Source of the DNA: Rheinheimera sp. D18
Lineage (GTDB): Bacteria > Pseudomonadota > Gammaproteobacteria > Enterobacterales > Alteromonadaceae
DNA: 64,000 bases
Direction: 5' to 3'
Assembly (NCBI RefSeq): GCF_004345025.1
Contig: NZ_CP037745.1
Span: 2,108,001 to 2,172,000, forward strand
Each line of letters starts with the position of its first letter. Within the stretch, counting starts at the first letter, position 1. The notes below the pieces were generated by a model. The model did not search any database. It had not been told where the DNA came from and saw only the letters and a program-made list of their open reading frames with translations. The position numbers and the translations under genes were made by a program. Shown here piece by piece: positions 28,219 through 38,301 of this stretch.

Positions 28219-28938
28219 TTACAACCAATCCTGCATTCTGGCTTTTAATCTGACCAATGCCTGACTATGGATTTGACTGATCCGAGACTCGCTGACATTC
28301 AGCACGGCCCCGATCTCCTTCAAGTTTAGTTCGTCATTATAATACAGCGAAAGCACTAATGCTTCACGCTCGGGTAAACTACTAATTGTTTTTGCTAAAT
28401 CATGATGAAAACTCTCATGAGCTTGGTTTTCATACAAATGATCGCTATCAGAATCACCCGCTGTTACTAGAACATCTTCAGGTATACCAAGATCTTCTAT
28501 GCCGATTATTCTACCACTACTAATATCACTTAACATATGATGGTATTCATCCAAAGATATATCAAGTTTTTCAGCAACTTCACTGTCTTTTATATCTCTG
28601 CTGTACAGTGCTTCAAGCTCAGCTATTGTTTCTGCTATTAACCGCGCATTACGATGTACCGAACGAGGTGTCCAATCACCACGGCGCATCTCATCGAGCA
28701 TAGCACCGCGAATACGAATACCAGCAAAGGTTTCAAAGCTTGCGCCCTTGCTGCCATCAAAATTCTTTGCGGCTTCAATTAAGCCTATCATCCCTGACTG
28801 AATAAGATCATCAACCAACACACTGGCTGGCAAACGAGCCAACAGATGATAGGCTATTCGCTTAACTAAAGGCGCATGACGCTCGACCAGTTGCTGCATA
28901 TAGTCAACACCGCCATAAGCTGCAATTTTTCTGCTCAC
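28219..28938 (-). CDS. fliA: FliA, flagellar sigma factor 28
   Basis: 239 residues. Region 2 shows VKRIAYHLLARLPASVLVDDLIQ and GMIGLIEAAKNFD; region 4 shows LPEREALVLSLYYNDELNLKEIG and a helix-turn-helix SESRISQIHSQAL. The start is a GTG at 28938 that overlaps the flhG stop (GTGA) with a G-rich ribosome site inside flhG. Role: transcribes late genes (flagellin, motor, chemotaxis). It is held in check by FlgM, which is not in the window. Confidence 0.96.
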   Translation of the reverse strand: MSRKIAAYGGVDYMQQLVERHAPLVKRIAYHLLARLPASVLVDDLIQSGMIGLIEAAKNFDGSKGASFETFAGIRIRGAMLDEMRRGDWTPRSVHRNARLIAETIAELEALYSRDIKDSEVAEKLDISLDEYHHMLSDISSGRIIGIEDLGIPEDVLVTAGDSDSDHLYENQAHESFHHDLAKTISSLPEREALVLSLYYNDELNLKEIGAVLNVSESRISQIHSQALVRLKARMQDWL

Positions 28939-29822
28939 ACTCCCCCCCGATCAGCTTTAGGTTGTAACAACTGCTCCAGAAAAAACTCTAAATGCCCAGA
29001 CGCTACTACTGGCAATGGCCATTTTACTGCCTTTAACGCTAAACCTTTAATTGCCATACTTGCTGGCGTTTTAGGAAACAGTTCGATAAACGCTTTTTGT
29101 TTCCGTGCCGCTTTACGTACGTTTTCATCATACGGAATGGTTGCAACCAGCTCTAAACTTACATCTAAAAAACGATCCGTAACTCGAGTGAGTTTGGCAA
29201 ATAACTCTTGGCCTTCTTTTAAGCTGCGCACCATATTAGCGACGATCTTAAATTTCTCTACGCCGTGATCTCGGCTTAGAATCTTCATTAATGCATAAGC
29301 ATCGGTGATAGATGAAGGCTCATCACAAACTACTACCATCACATCTTGTGAAGCTCGAGAAAAACTCAACACCATGTCAGATATACCTGCAGCGGTATCA
29401 ACCAACAACACATCAACTGGCGTTTTTAATTCACTAAAGGCGCGAATAAGGCCAGCATGTTCGGCAGGTGCTAGCTCGGTCATACTTTGTGAACCAGAAG
29501 TGGCAGGTATAATTTTAATACCAAAAGGGCCGTCTATTATTACTTCGTCAAGTTCAGCCTCTCCGGCCAAAACATGAGATAAATTCTTTTCTACTCTAAG
29601 GCCGAGCATAACATCGCAATTTGCTAAGCCAAGGTCAGCATCTAGTACTAACACTCTTTTACCAAGCTGAGCCATCGACATGGCAAGGTTAAGGCTGACG
29701 TTGGTTTTACCCACACCGCCTTTACCTCCAGTAATTGATATTACTTTTACCATCTGCTTATTCATTTTTCTCAAGCCGCTGGCTTGATCATCAGTATTAA
29801 CATGACTATGCATAGGTTCCAT
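28935..29822 (-). CDS. flhG: FlhG (FleN/YlxH), MinD-like flagellar number regulator
   Basis: 295 residues. An N-terminal stretch with DQASGLRKM precedes the deviant Walker A GGKGGVGKTNVSLNLA (about residues 32-47); LVLDADLGLANCDVMLGL and LLVDTAAGISDMVL follow, and a C-terminal amphipathic helix ends the protein. The DQAxxLR segment is the motif by which FlhG stimulates FlhF GTPase activity. In polar flagellates FlhG also antagonises FlrA/FleQ to limit flagellar number. It overlaps flhF by 17 bases. Confidence 0.95.
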   Translation of the reverse strand: MEPMHSHVNTDDQASGLRKMNKQMVKVISITGGKGGVGKTNVSLNLAMSMAQLGKRVLVLDADLGLANCDVMLGLRVEKNLSHVLAGEAELDEVIIDGPFGIKIIPATSGSQSMTELAPAEHAGLIRAFSELKTPVDVLLVDTAAGISDMVLSFSRASQDVMVVVCDEPSSITDAYALMKILSRDHGVEKFKIVANMVRSLKEGQELFAKLTRVTDRFLDVSLELVATIPYDENVRKAARKQKAFIELFPKTPASMAIKGLALKAVKWPLPVVASGHLEFFLEQLLQPKADRGGV

Positions 29823-31179
29823 CCGCGCGGTTCACCTCGTTGTTATACCACTGATGAGCCGTGCCTGTTTGTGCAATTCGTAATTGTTCTGCGTGTTGCA
29901 CCAGTTTTGGTGCATCAGCAACCGCTATATCTTCCGGTACTCGCTGGCCATTGGTTAAATAACTTACTGGCAGTGCGTTCGCAATAGCGACGTTAATAAC
30001 TTCGCCCAAGCTCAAGCACTCATCAAGTTTGGTGAAAATACAACCAGACAAAGGAATACGTTTGAAATGTGTCACACTTTCTTGCATTACTCTTGCTTGT
30101 GCTGTGGCAGACAATACCAGATAACTTTTTATTTTAACACGACTATTGTGCATCAGGCTGGCAAGTTTCTCTGCTAAACGTACATCGCGCTGGCTCATGC
30201 CCGCGGTATCTATCAATATTAGTTTGCGTTGTTGTAACTGATTGATTAACAGCGACAGTTCATCGCTGTCTTTGGCCATTTTAACTGGACAACCAATAAT
30301 ACGTCCAAAGGTAGCTAATTGCTCATACGCGCCAATGCGATAGCTGTCGGTAGTAATTAACGCAACCTGATCGGCACCATGGCGTTTAGCAAACTCTGCA
30401 GCCAGTTTAGCGACAGTTGTAGTTTTGCCTACACCCGTTGGACCAACCAGTGCAACCACGCCACCGCGACGTAGTATATCATCATTAGTGGTACTTAGCT
30501 GGCCAGCCAGTAATTCTAGTGCGGCATCCCAAGCATCTGTGCTGTTTAGCTCTTCCGGCATAAAGCACGCTAACTGGTCAGCAACCTGTTCTGATAAGCC
30601 TAACTGTTGCAAGTTTTCAATAATTAGCGCGCGGATTGGTTCACGACGTGCTAGATCTTGCCACATTAAGCCAGACACTTGATGTTGTAATAATTGACGC
30701 ATAGACAACATTTCATTGCGCATGGCGTCCATTTGTAGCTGTACTAATTTTGCTTGCTGATCTTGCTGTTTCGTTATTTCGCTAAGTTGCATTGAGCTAA
30801 CATTAGCATTTGTGCCAGAATTTTGACGTTCAAACGCTGCAGCGCGCTGCGGCTCTTTTATCGGTGCAACCTTGGGTGTTGCCTGTTGCGAGCTAACCTG
30901 CTGTTTGATCATCTGGCGAGCCAATAACGCCTTTAGTGAATCCGCTGGGGCGTCGGCTTCATCATCAGCAACGGTTGCGGTAAAACGAGGTTCCGCCCTT
31001 GGTGCAGGCACAGGCGCGCTTTTAATGGCGGCTATCGGTTCATTATCTATAGCCGCAACAATTTCTACGCCTTCAGGCACTTTTTTATTTGACAGAATAA
31101 TGGCGTCAGGGCCAAGAAACTCTTTCACCTCAGTTAAGGCGGTACGCATATCTTTTGCTACAAAGCGTTTAATTTTCAT
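29806..31179 (-). CDS. flhF: FlhF, SRP-type GTPase for polar flagellar placement
   Basis: 457 residues from the ATG at 31179 (AGGAG seven bases upstream); a start nine codons earlier lies inside flhA and has no site. The N-terminus is MKIKRFVAKDMRTAL, followed by a low-complexity B domain, and the NG GTPase domain has GPTGVGKTTTVAKLA (around residue 240), a DSYRIGAYEQL motif and DTAGMSQRD. Role: marks the pole and recruits FliF. The gene overlaps the end of flhG, giving an flhA-flhF-flhG-fliA transcript. Confidence 0.95.
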   Translation of the reverse strand: MKIKRFVAKDMRTALTEVKEFLGPDAIILSNKKVPEGVEIVAAIDNEPIAAIKSAPVPAPRAEPRFTATVADDEADAPADSLKALLARQMIKQQVSSQQATPKVAPIKEPQRAAAFERQNSGTNANVSSMQLSEITKQQDQQAKLVQLQMDAMRNEMLSMRQLLQHQVSGLMWQDLARREPIRALIIENLQQLGLSEQVADQLACFMPEELNSTDAWDAALELLAGQLSTTNDDILRRGGVVALVGPTGVGKTTTVAKLAAEFAKRHGADQVALITTDSYRIGAYEQLATFGRIIGCPVKMAKDSDELSLLINQLQQRKLILIDTAGMSQRDVRLAEKLASLMHNSRVKIKSYLVLSATAQARVMQESVTHFKRIPLSGCIFTKLDECLSLGEVINVAIANALPVSYLTNGQRVPEDIAVADAPKLVQHAEQLRIAQTGTAHQWYNNEVNRADGTYA

Positions 31180-31189
31180 GAGTTTACTC

Positions 31190-33292
31190 CTAACTTGCCT
31201 GGCCAATTACGCTGACAATACGAATCTGTTTATCGTCGGGTATCTCTTGATAAGACAATACCCTAAGTCCTGGTATGGTGTACTTCACGAATCGTGCCAT
31301 TACTGAGCGTAAAATTCCTGACGTGAGTAATACTGCACTATCGCCGCTTAATTCTTGGCTTTGGTGAGCCTCTTGTAACGACTGCTGAATGCGGTCGGCC
31401 AGCCCAGGTTCTATGCCTGCGCCATCATTCCCTGCAGCTTGCATTGATTGGTGCAGCATTTGTTCAAGTTCTGGCGCAAAGGTAATAACCGGTATTTCTA
31501 CTTTGCTACCACCCACCTCTTGTACGATTAAGCGACGCAGCGCAATACGACAGGCCGCGGTGAGTACATCCACGTCTTGGCTTTTTGCACCGTATTCAAC
31601 AAGGGTTTGTACTATGGTGCGCATATCGCGAATTGGCACCCCTTCATTTAGCAGATTCTGTAATACTTTAACCACAGTAGTTAGCGCCAAAGTGTCTGGC
31701 ACTAAGCCTTCAACGAGTTTAGGTGAATGCTTAGCTAGCATATCAAGCAGGTTTTGTACTTCTTCATGTCCCAACAAGCTGGCAGCATTATTGGTTAAAA
31801 TTTGGCTTAAATGAGTTGCCACGACCGTTGCGGCATCAACCACGGTATAGCCTAAGGTTTGCGCATGCTCGCGCTGGTCTTTGCTGATCCATACTGCATC
31901 TAGCCCAAACGCCGGGTCCTTAGTTGGTACCCCTTTTACTGTACCAAACACTTGGCCAGGGTTTATTGCCAGCTCATTATCATGGCGTAACTCACTTTCA
32001 CCACTGGTTACACCCATTAACGTCATGCGGTAGCTATTAGGTTCTAAATCTAGGTTGTCGCGAATATGTACCGCTGGAATAAGAAAGCCTAGCTCTTGCG
32101 ATAATTTTTTCCTTACGCCTTTAATCCGATTTAGTAACTCACCGCCTTGGGTTTTATCAACCAAAGGTATTAAACGGTAACCTACTTCAAGGCCAATAGT
32201 ATCAACGCCTTGTACATCGTCCCAGCCAATTTCTTTTACCACATTGCTTTCAATTGGTGCCAAATCGGTACTATTACGGTTAAGTAGTTCGGCTTTAGCT
32301 TCGCCTTTGCGCTTATGCATCAAGTAGGCAGCACCACCAACTAGCGCGGCTAATGACAAAAACGAAAAATGCGGCATACCAGGCACTATGCCCATCATCA
32401 CTAGTACGCCAGAAGACACGGCAAGCACTTGCACGTTACCCAGCTGAGCCGTCATCTGCTGGCCCATATCACCTGATTTATTCTGCCGTGTTACGATAAT
32501 GGCAGTACCAATAGATAACAGCAGCGAGGGAATTTGTGCTACTAAGCCATCACCAATGGTAAGTAGTGTGTATATTTCCATGGCGTTGCTAAATGACAAA
32601 CCATGCTGGATCATGCCGATAAATAAGCCGCCAACTAAGTTGATAACCAAAATAACAATACCGGCAATCGCATCGCCTTTTACAAACTTACTGGCACCGT
32701 CCATTGAACCGTAGAAGTCAGCTTCGCTAGTAACTTCTTCACGGCGCACGCGCGCGTCTTCTTGGGTGATTAAACCTGAGTTTAAATCAGCATCAATCGC
32801 CATTTGCTTACCCGGCATAGCGTCAAGGGTAAAACGCGCCGACACTTCAGCAATACGGCCAGCACCTTTGGTAACTACGACAAAGTTAATGATGATTAAA
32901 ATTAAGAACACCACTATACCAACGGCGTAGTTACCACCAATAACCACCGAGCCAAAGGCTTCAATAACCTTACCGGCCGCATCACCACCGTTGTGGCCCT
33001 CTAATAACACCACGCGAGTACTGGCCACGTTAAGGGCTAAACGCATAATGGTTGCTACCAGCAAAATGGCCGGAAACGCACCAAAATCGAGCGGGCGCAT
33101 GGTGTAAATGGTCACGAGTAAGACAATTAACGCTAAAGCAATATTGAATGAAAACAAGATATCGAGCAGCATTGGCGGCAGTGGCAGCACCACCATGGCT
33201 AGCGCGGCAAGAATAAATATCGGCGTGCCAAGACCTTTAGCAAAGGCCAGCTTTGAGCGATCGAAATTGGTTAAAAAACTGGGTAACTGCAT
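31190..33292 (-). CDS. flhA: FlhA, flagellar type III export gate protein
   Basis: 700 residues. Eight membrane helices occupy about residues 20-330, with the FHIPEP-type loop (DAMPGKQMAIDADLNSGL) after helix 4; a large cytoplasmic domain follows to the end. Role: nonameric export gate that couples proton flow to secretion and docks chaperone-substrate complexes. A sigma-54 promoter is visible just upstream at 33330-33346, so flhA opens a separate transcription unit that runs through flhF, flhG, fliA and probably the che genes. Confidence 0.97.
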   Translation of the reverse strand: MQLPSFLTNFDRSKLAFAKGLGTPIFILAALAMVVLPLPPMLLDILFSFNIALALIVLLVTIYTMRPLDFGAFPAILLVATIMRLALNVASTRVVLLEGHNGGDAAGKVIEAFGSVVIGGNYAVGIVVFLILIIINFVVVTKGAGRIAEVSARFTLDAMPGKQMAIDADLNSGLITQEDARVRREEVTSEADFYGSMDGASKFVKGDAIAGIVILVINLVGGLFIGMIQHGLSFSNAMEIYTLLTIGDGLVAQIPSLLLSIGTAIIVTRQNKSGDMGQQMTAQLGNVQVLAVSSGVLVMMGIVPGMPHFSFLSLAALVGGAAYLMHKRKGEAKAELLNRNSTDLAPIESNVVKEIGWDDVQGVDTIGLEVGYRLIPLVDKTQGGELLNRIKGVRKKLSQELGFLIPAVHIRDNLDLEPNSYRMTLMGVTSGESELRHDNELAINPGQVFGTVKGVPTKDPAFGLDAVWISKDQREHAQTLGYTVVDAATVVATHLSQILTNNAASLLGHEEVQNLLDMLAKHSPKLVEGLVPDTLALTTVVKVLQNLLNEGVPIRDMRTIVQTLVEYGAKSQDVDVLTAACRIALRRLIVQEVGGSKVEIPVITFAPELEQMLHQSMQAAGNDGAGIEPGLADRIQQSLQEAHQSQELSGDSAVLLTSGILRSVMARFVKYTIPGLRVLSYQEIPDDKQIRIVSVIGQAS

Positions 33293-33329
33293 GACAACCC
33301 TGACAGTTAATTGGCACTATACAGGGTCA

Positions 33330-33346
33330 AAGCAAGAAGTGTTCCA
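33330..33346 (-). promoter_or_regulatory. Sigma-54 promoter of flhA
   Basis: On the minus strand the sequence reads TGGAACACTTCTTGCTT: a -24 element TGGAAC (GG invariant) and a -12 element TTGCTT (GC invariant), spaced by five bases, close to consensus TGGCAC-N5-TTGCA. It lies 38 bases before the flhA ATG. In Vibrio the flhA operon is RpoN/FlrC dependent, which fits. Confidence 0.75.
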
Positions 33347-33377
33347 AGAAAACCACCGGCGAATTGGCAAACTCAGA

Positions 33378-34505
33378 TTAGTGCCGATAACCTTCTGGGA
33401 TCGGTAAGTTTTTCGCCAACGATTTCGGCCGACTACTCTTACCTTTTTTGTACATTTTAAGCTGATATACATAAGCCAGTACCTGAGCTACGGCGGCGAA
33501 TAGCTGCTCTGGTATTGGATGATCTAGCTTAGTGGTATGGAAAATAGAACGGGCTAAGGCCGGCGATTCAATTACCGGCACCTTGTGTTCATTGCCAATT
33601 TTACGAATATGCATCGCCACTTCATCTACGCCCTTCGCTACCACGACTGGAGCGCGGAATTTACCTTGGTCATATTTTAGGGCAATAGCGTAGTGTGTTG
33701 GGTTGGTAACAATAACGTCGGCATTGGGCACTTCTTGCATCATGCGTTTCATTGACATTTGCATTTGCGTGCGACGAATCCGTGCCTTTATTTGTGGATC
33801 GCCCTCGCTACTTTTGTATTCATCTTTAATTTCCTGCAACGACATTTTAAGTTGTTTAATATGGTTCCACTTTTGGTAGGGCGCATCGACCAGCGCTATT
33901 ATTGACACACTGGAACATAAACCAAAAAATAACCAAGCCAGAAAATGCAAAGCTGATTCAATATTATTAGGCTCACTCATTAGTGACAGCGCCATAATGT
34001 CGAAGAAAAACATTTTCAGTAGAAAATAAGCAAAACCAACAACAACCAGCACCTTAAGAAAACTTTTCAGTAGCTCGACTAAGGCTTGTAAGCCAAACAT
34101 ACGTTTCAAACCCTTCATCGGGCTCATTTTACTGGCTTTAAAGCCCGCAGCTTGCCAACTAAAGTTAAAACCACCTAAAAAGGTGTTACCAATAAAGGCG
34201 GCAATAACGATGATAAAGAAAATGCCCGCCATAGGAGGAACAAGGTGTTGTGCCACATCTCCCCAAGCGGTAAACATCGAGTTAGTTTCAAAGATATCTT
34301 TCGGGTTTAGCCGCAACATGCGCTGGCCAATATCCAGTATTGCCGCCGCTAACATTTTGCCAAATACCAAAATAGCCGTTGCGCTACCAATTAAGACAAA
34401 TGCGGTGCCCATATCTTTAGACCGGGCAATCTGGCCTTTTTCCGCTGCGTCTTGCAGCTTCTTGGACGTGGGCTGTTCGGTTTTTTCCGCACCATCATCT
34501 GCCAT
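33378..34505 (-). CDS. flhB: FlhB, export switch protein
   Basis: 375 residues. The opening EKTEQPTSKKLQDAAEKGQIARSKD is typical; four membrane helices lie between residues 30 and 210, and the autocleavage motif NPTH is in DVIVTNPTHYAIALKY (about residue 268). The C-terminal domain is complete and has a basic tail. Role: switches secretion from rod/hook to filament proteins with FliK. A second, free copy of the C-terminal domain is at 19099-19407. Confidence 0.97.
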   Translation of the reverse strand: MADDGAEKTEQPTSKKLQDAAEKGQIARSKDMGTAFVLIGSATAILVFGKMLAAAILDIGQRMLRLNPKDIFETNSMFTAWGDVAQHLVPPMAGIFFIIVIAAFIGNTFLGGFNFSWQAAGFKASKMSPMKGLKRMFGLQALVELLKSFLKVLVVVGFAYFLLKMFFFDIMALSLMSEPNNIESALHFLAWLFFGLCSSVSIIALVDAPYQKWNHIKQLKMSLQEIKDEYKSSEGDPQIKARIRRTQMQMSMKRMMQEVPNADVIVTNPTHYAIALKYDQGKFRAPVVVAKGVDEVAMHIRKIGNEHKVPVIESPALARSIFHTTKLDHPIPEQLFAAVAQVLAYVYQLKMYKKGKSSRPKSLAKNLPIPEGYRH

Positions 34506-34519
34506 TGCTGTCTCCTAGC

Positions 34520-35293
34520 TTAGCAGCCAATCAGACGGCAGCTAAAATCAACGCTATGCTGCCACTGTTTGTCAAAGTGAAATAAAAACGTATCTAAGGT
34601 TAACCACAAAATGACTAAGCCCGATAGCATGGTAATAGGAAAACCGATAGAAAAAATATTCAGCTGCGGCGCTGCGCGCGTCATTATACCGAACGATAAA
34701 TTTACCGTTAGCATCGAGACTATGGGCGCTAGCGCTATGGCCAATGACGTGGCGAACATCCAGCCGCCAAACTCGATAACGGTCCAGTAACTGGTGATCT
34801 CCCACCATTCACCATTGATCGGTAAGGTGTCGAAGCTAAACACCAGCATTTGGATCATAACTAAATGGCCATCAAACAACCAAAATAACAAGGTGGCTAA
34901 AATTAAGTAAAATTGGCCTATGGCTGCTACGTTTACGCCGCTTGCAGGGTCGACCATTGAAGCAAAACCCAGCCCCGTTTGCGTCGCTAACAACTGCCCA
35001 GCCAACACAAAAGTGGTAATAAACATTAACGATATAAAACCTAACGCGAAGCCGATAAGTAACTGAAAGAGTACTTCGATAAACATTTGTCCCGACATTA
35101 AATCCGGCGTAGCAACAGGAGGTAAGGTTGGCATAATAATTAAGGTAATTAACACCACTAAACCGGTTTTTATTCGCATAGGTATATTACGTACACCTAT
35201 ACCGGCCATAATTAAAAACATACCAGTTACGCGGCATAATGGCAGTAAGTAATCAGCAATAGTTTGCATTAAAATACTTAACGGAAACTCCAT
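34520..35293 (-). CDS. fliR: FliR, flagellar export apparatus membrane protein
   Basis: 257 residues with six to seven hydrophobic helices. Family features include the N-terminal PLCRVTGMFLIMAGIGVRNIPMRIK and the MVDPASGVNVAAIGQF loop. Role: part of the FliPQR core through which substrates pass. It sits between fliQ and flhB with 6- and 14-base gaps. Confidence 0.95.
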   Translation of the reverse strand: MEFPLSILMQTIADYLLPLCRVTGMFLIMAGIGVRNIPMRIKTGLVVLITLIIMPTLPPVATPDLMSGQMFIEVLFQLLIGFALGFISLMFITTFVLAGQLLATQTGLGFASMVDPASGVNVAAIGQFYLILATLLFWLFDGHLVMIQMLVFSFDTLPINGEWWEITSYWTVIEFGGWMFATSLAIALAPIVSMLTVNLSFGIMTRAAPQLNIFSIGFPITMLSGLVILWLTLDTFLFHFDKQWQHSVDFSCRLIGC

Positions 35294-35299
35294 TGCTGC

Positions 35300-35569
35300 T
35301 TAACCCACTACCGTCGGAATACTTAAGATCAGCTCTTGGGTAAATTCCATAATAACCCGAGTTAACCAATGCCCACCAAACGACAGTGCCAACAAGGTAA
35401 CAATTAAGCGCGGTAAGAAGCTTAACGTTTGTTCGTTAATTGAGGTCGCTGCCTGAAATATGGCTACCGCAAGGCCGACAAACAAGGACGGCAAAATAAT
35501 GGCACTAACCAGTAAAATAACCAAAAATAGCGCATCGCGTAGTATATCGACAAAGACTTCTGGGTTCAT
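35300..35569 (-). CDS. fliQ: FliQ, flagellar export apparatus membrane protein
   Basis: 89 residues, exactly the usual FliQ size, from the ATG at 35569 that overlaps the fliP stop as ATGA. It contains two hydrophobic helices (about 13-38 and 52-75) and the family segment [21 protein letters not shown] start 16 codons earlier would lie inside fliP and is not needed. Confidence 0.96.
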   Translation of the reverse strand: MNPEVFVDILRDALFLVILLVSAIILPSLFVGLAVAIFQAATSINEQTLSFLPRLIVTLLALSFGGHWLTRVIMEFTQELILSIPTVVG

Positions 35570-36312
35570 GTGCCCACCCCGTAACTGGTCGCCAAGGTGC
35601 CCATTACCAACATCCAACCGTCTACTAACACAAACATCATCAGTTTAAACGGCAAGGAAATAATCATAGGCGATAACATCATCATACCCATGGCCATTAG
35701 TACGCTGGCCACAACAAGGTCAATAATAAGAAACGGGATAAAGAGCATAAAGCCAATTTGAAAAGCCGTTTTTAGCTCACTGGTAACAAAGGCAGGGATC
35801 ACTACCGTTATTGGATAATCTTGTGGGTTTTCCGCTACTTCTAGCCCAGCTATTTGTGCAAAGGTATCTAAATCTTTAGTGCGGGTTTGGTGCAACATAA
35901 AGGCTTTTATTGGCACAATGGCGGCATCAAGCGCCTGCACTGGAGTAATTTCTTCGGTTAAGTAAGGCTGAATAGCGCTTTCATTAATGTTTTTAAACAC
36001 CGGCGCCATAATAAAGAACGTTAAAAACAGCGTAATACCAATTAACACTTGGTTTGATGGTGACTGCTGTAAACCCATAGCTTGGCGCAGTATAGCTAGT
36101 ACCACAATGATGCGGGTAAAGCTGGTCATCATAATAACCATGGCGGGAATAAAGCTTAGCGCAGTCATTAGCGCCAGCACTTGCAGCGTTACGCTGTATT
36201 GCTGGCTGCCATCGGCACCGGTAGTTACAGTAACCGCAGATAACACAGAATTATCGGCTAAAACACTGGGGCTAAACAGTATTACAAGTACCACACACAA
36301 CAGTCGCAACAT
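35566..36312 (-). CDS. fliP: FliP, flagellar export apparatus membrane protein
   Basis: 248 residues. A cleavable signal peptide (residues 1-19) is followed by four helices; motifs include [38 protein letters not shown] split by short turns and [25 protein letters not shown]. Role: core pore subunit with FliQ and FliR. Confidence 0.97.
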   Translation of the reverse strand: MLRLLCVVLVILFSPSVLADNSVLSAVTVTTGADGSQQYSVTLQVLALMTALSFIPAMVIMMTSFTRIIVVLAILRQAMGLQQSPSNQVLIGITLFLTFFIMAPVFKNINESAIQPYLTEEITPVQALDAAIVPIKAFMLHQTRTKDLDTFAQIAGLEVAENPQDYPITVVIPAFVTSELKTAFQIGFMLFIPFLIIDLVVASVLMAMGMMMLSPMIISLPFKLMMFVLVDGWMLVMGTLATSYGVGT

Positions 36313-36320
36313 AGTTCACA

Positions 36321-36815
36321 CTATTTTTTTAGCAAAGATTGTAACTGTGTATGAAAGTCTGATGCCAACTTTTCTTCGGGGAGTGAATTTTCTAGTTCAA
36401 ACAGTAAATTAATACTATGCGCAGTAACACCCAAAACCCGTTGTTTCCCTTGTATTTCAATAACTAACAGCTTTTCTTTTGGCCCAAGTGGCATAGTAGA
36501 AATAATTTTAATATGACGACTACCTGGCAAGCGTAGCGTCAATTTTTTGAACAGCCAGCCTAGTGTAATAACAATAGCTACTACGATACTTAACGACAGC
36601 GCCATTTTACCCAGACCAAGCCCAGCAGTTGGTCGCTCAGTATTACCCTCGGCCTTTGCTAGGGTTTTGGCCGGCAATGCTACAGTAGTGGTTTCCTGCT
36701 TTATTTCATCTGGTTCAACTAACATAGTTTGTGCTGCGGCACTATCGTTAGCTTGCGCTGCCAACGTTATCGGTAACAACAAAAAACCGCATAAAAGAAT
36801 AGGTAGTAACCGCAT
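36321..36815 (-). CDS. fliO: FliO, FliP assembly protein
   Basis: 164 residues. A signal peptide (to about residue 22) and a Thr/Ala-rich periplasmic stretch precede one membrane helix (about 71-89) and a small cytoplasmic domain (IKIISTMPLGPKEKLLVIEIQGKQRVLGVT across two strands) that is diagnostic of FliO. The start touches the fliN stop at 36815. FliO is poorly conserved, but position between fliN and fliP removes doubt. Confidence 0.92.
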   Translation of the reverse strand: MRLLPILLCGFLLLPITLAAQANDSAAAQTMLVEPDEIKQETTTVALPAKTLAKAEGNTERPTAGLGLGKMALSLSIVVAIVITLGWLFKKLTLRLPGSRHIKIISTMPLGPKEKLLVIEIQGKQRVLGVTAHSINLLFELENSLPEEKLASDFHTQLQSLLKK

Positions 36816-37195
36816 TAACGTAATTTCTTAATACGTTCAATTTGGCTAATAACGTCGGTTAAGCGGATACCAAACTTGTCGTTTACTACCACCACTTCGC
36901 CATGCGCAATTAAGGTACCGTTTACCAATACATCAAGCGGCTCGCCCGCGAGGCGCTCTAACTCAATCACCGAACCTTGGTTTAGTTGTAGTAAATTACG
37001 AATACTAATTTTTGCCCGGCCCACTTCCATTGAAATAGTTACCGGTATATCTAAAATGGTATCAAGCTTACGCTTTTCATCTACGGTAATATCAGCTTTT
37101 TCATCACGTAATTCTTCTAACTCTACCGCTTCAGCATCGCCAGACTCGGCCATTGCCGCGGCCCATTCGTCCATGGTGTCTTTATCGTCAGCCAT
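36815..37195 (-). CDS. fliN: FliN, C-ring switch protein
   Basis: 126 residues. An acidic N-terminal tail (MADDKDTMDEWAAAM) carries the FliH-binding EWAxAM-type motif, and a SpoA fold covers about residues 45-120 (ILDIPVTISMEVGRAKISIRNLL, then GTLIAHGEVVVVNDKFGIRL). Role: C-ring base, docks FliH-FliI and CheY-P. Five bases after fliM. Confidence 0.97.
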   Translation of the reverse strand: MADDKDTMDEWAAAMAESGDAEAVELEELRDEKADITVDEKRKLDTILDIPVTISMEVGRAKISIRNLLQLNQGSVIELERLAGEPLDVLVNGTLIAHGEVVVVNDKFGIRLTDVISQIERIKKLR

Positions 37196-37200
37196 CGTTG

Positions 37201-38289
37201 TTACCTTCTATCTCGATCTGACAAATTCAGATCAGCTTCTAATTCAGAAATATCGGCATCGCTATCTAAGCGACGCCCACCTTTTGTAAATACATGCATT
37301 TCCGACTTAACCGAGTCAGGCCGCTTAATTTTTTCCGTAATTTTAAGCGCAACGTTTTCACGTGAACGGCCAAGCTTTGCGCGGTAAGTTGGTAACTCTT
37401 CGATAAGTACCGTGATATGTTCCGGCATTTCTATCGGAATAACATCACCGGCTTTTAGCTCCATAATGTCGCGCAACGTTAACTCTACATCCATCATCTT
37501 GGTGCTTAAATCAACCTTAACATCCATAATTTCATCACGAAGCGCTTTACTCCAGCGTAAATCGGTGTCTTCTTTATCGCTTTGCACACCAGCATCAAGT
37601 AAATCGCGAATCGGTTCCAACATTGAATAAGGTAAGGCCACGTGAAAATCACCACCGCCGCCATCTAGTTCTATATGAAATGAGCTAATAACTACCACTT
37701 CAGTTGGACTAACAATATTAGCCATAGCCGGATTGACCTCAGAATCGAGGTATTCAAACGACACGTCCATTACTGGCGCCCACGCTTCTTTGTAATCTTC
37801 AAAAATCAACTTTAACAACATTTGAATAATACGCCGCTCGGTTGGCGTAAATTCACGGCCTTCAATTTTGGCGTGATAACGACCGTCACCACCGAAAAAG
37901 TTATCGACCAAAATAAACACTAAACGTGCTTCCATGGTAATAAGGCCGGTACCTTTAAGTGGTCTAAAGCGCACCATATTTAAACTAGTAGGCACAAATA
38001 GCGTATGCACGTATTCGCCAAATTTAATCATTTGCACGCCATTTATCGACACTTCCGCGGTGCGACGCATCATATTAAATAAACTAATGCGCATATGTCG
38101 GGCAAAACGCTCGTTAACCATTTCCAGTGTTGGCATACGGCCACGGACTATACGATCCTGCGACGAGAAATCGTATTCCATGGTAGAACGGCCCCGGCCA
38201 TCGCCAGAGTCGTCTACATCTTCTTCTTCAACGTCGTCGACACCGTGTAATAGCGCATCAATTTCGTCTTGTGACAGTAAATCGGTCAC
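37201..38289 (-). CDS. fliM: FliM, flagellar motor switch protein
   Basis: 362 residues. The N-terminal CheY-binding peptide LSQDEIDALLHG is intact (residues 4-15), the middle CheC-like domain includes FGGDGRYHAKIEGREFTPTE, and a SpoA domain closes the protein. Role: torque switch that receives CheY-P. It begins 12 bases after fliL. Confidence 0.97.
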   Translation of the reverse strand: MTDLLSQDEIDALLHGVDDVEEEDVDDSGDGRGRSTMEYDFSSQDRIVRGRMPTLEMVNERFARHMRISLFNMMRRTAEVSINGVQMIKFGEYVHTLFVPTSLNMVRFRPLKGTGLITMEARLVFILVDNFFGGDGRYHAKIEGREFTPTERRIIQMLLKLIFEDYKEAWAPVMDVSFEYLDSEVNPAMANIVSPTEVVVISSFHIELDGGGGDFHVALPYSMLEPIRDLLDAGVQSDKEDTDLRWSKALRDEIMDVKVDLSTKMMDVELTLRDIMELKAGDVIPIEMPEHITVLIEELPTYRAKLGRSRENVALKITEKIKRPDSVKSEMHVFTKGGRRLDSDADISELEADLNLSDRDRR

Positions 38290-38301
38290 GGCTGCTCACT
38301 C

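Noticed and set aside
33310-33327. TTGGCAC on the plus strand before flhA
   Set aside because: No -12 GC element at the right distance and no plus-strand gene follows.
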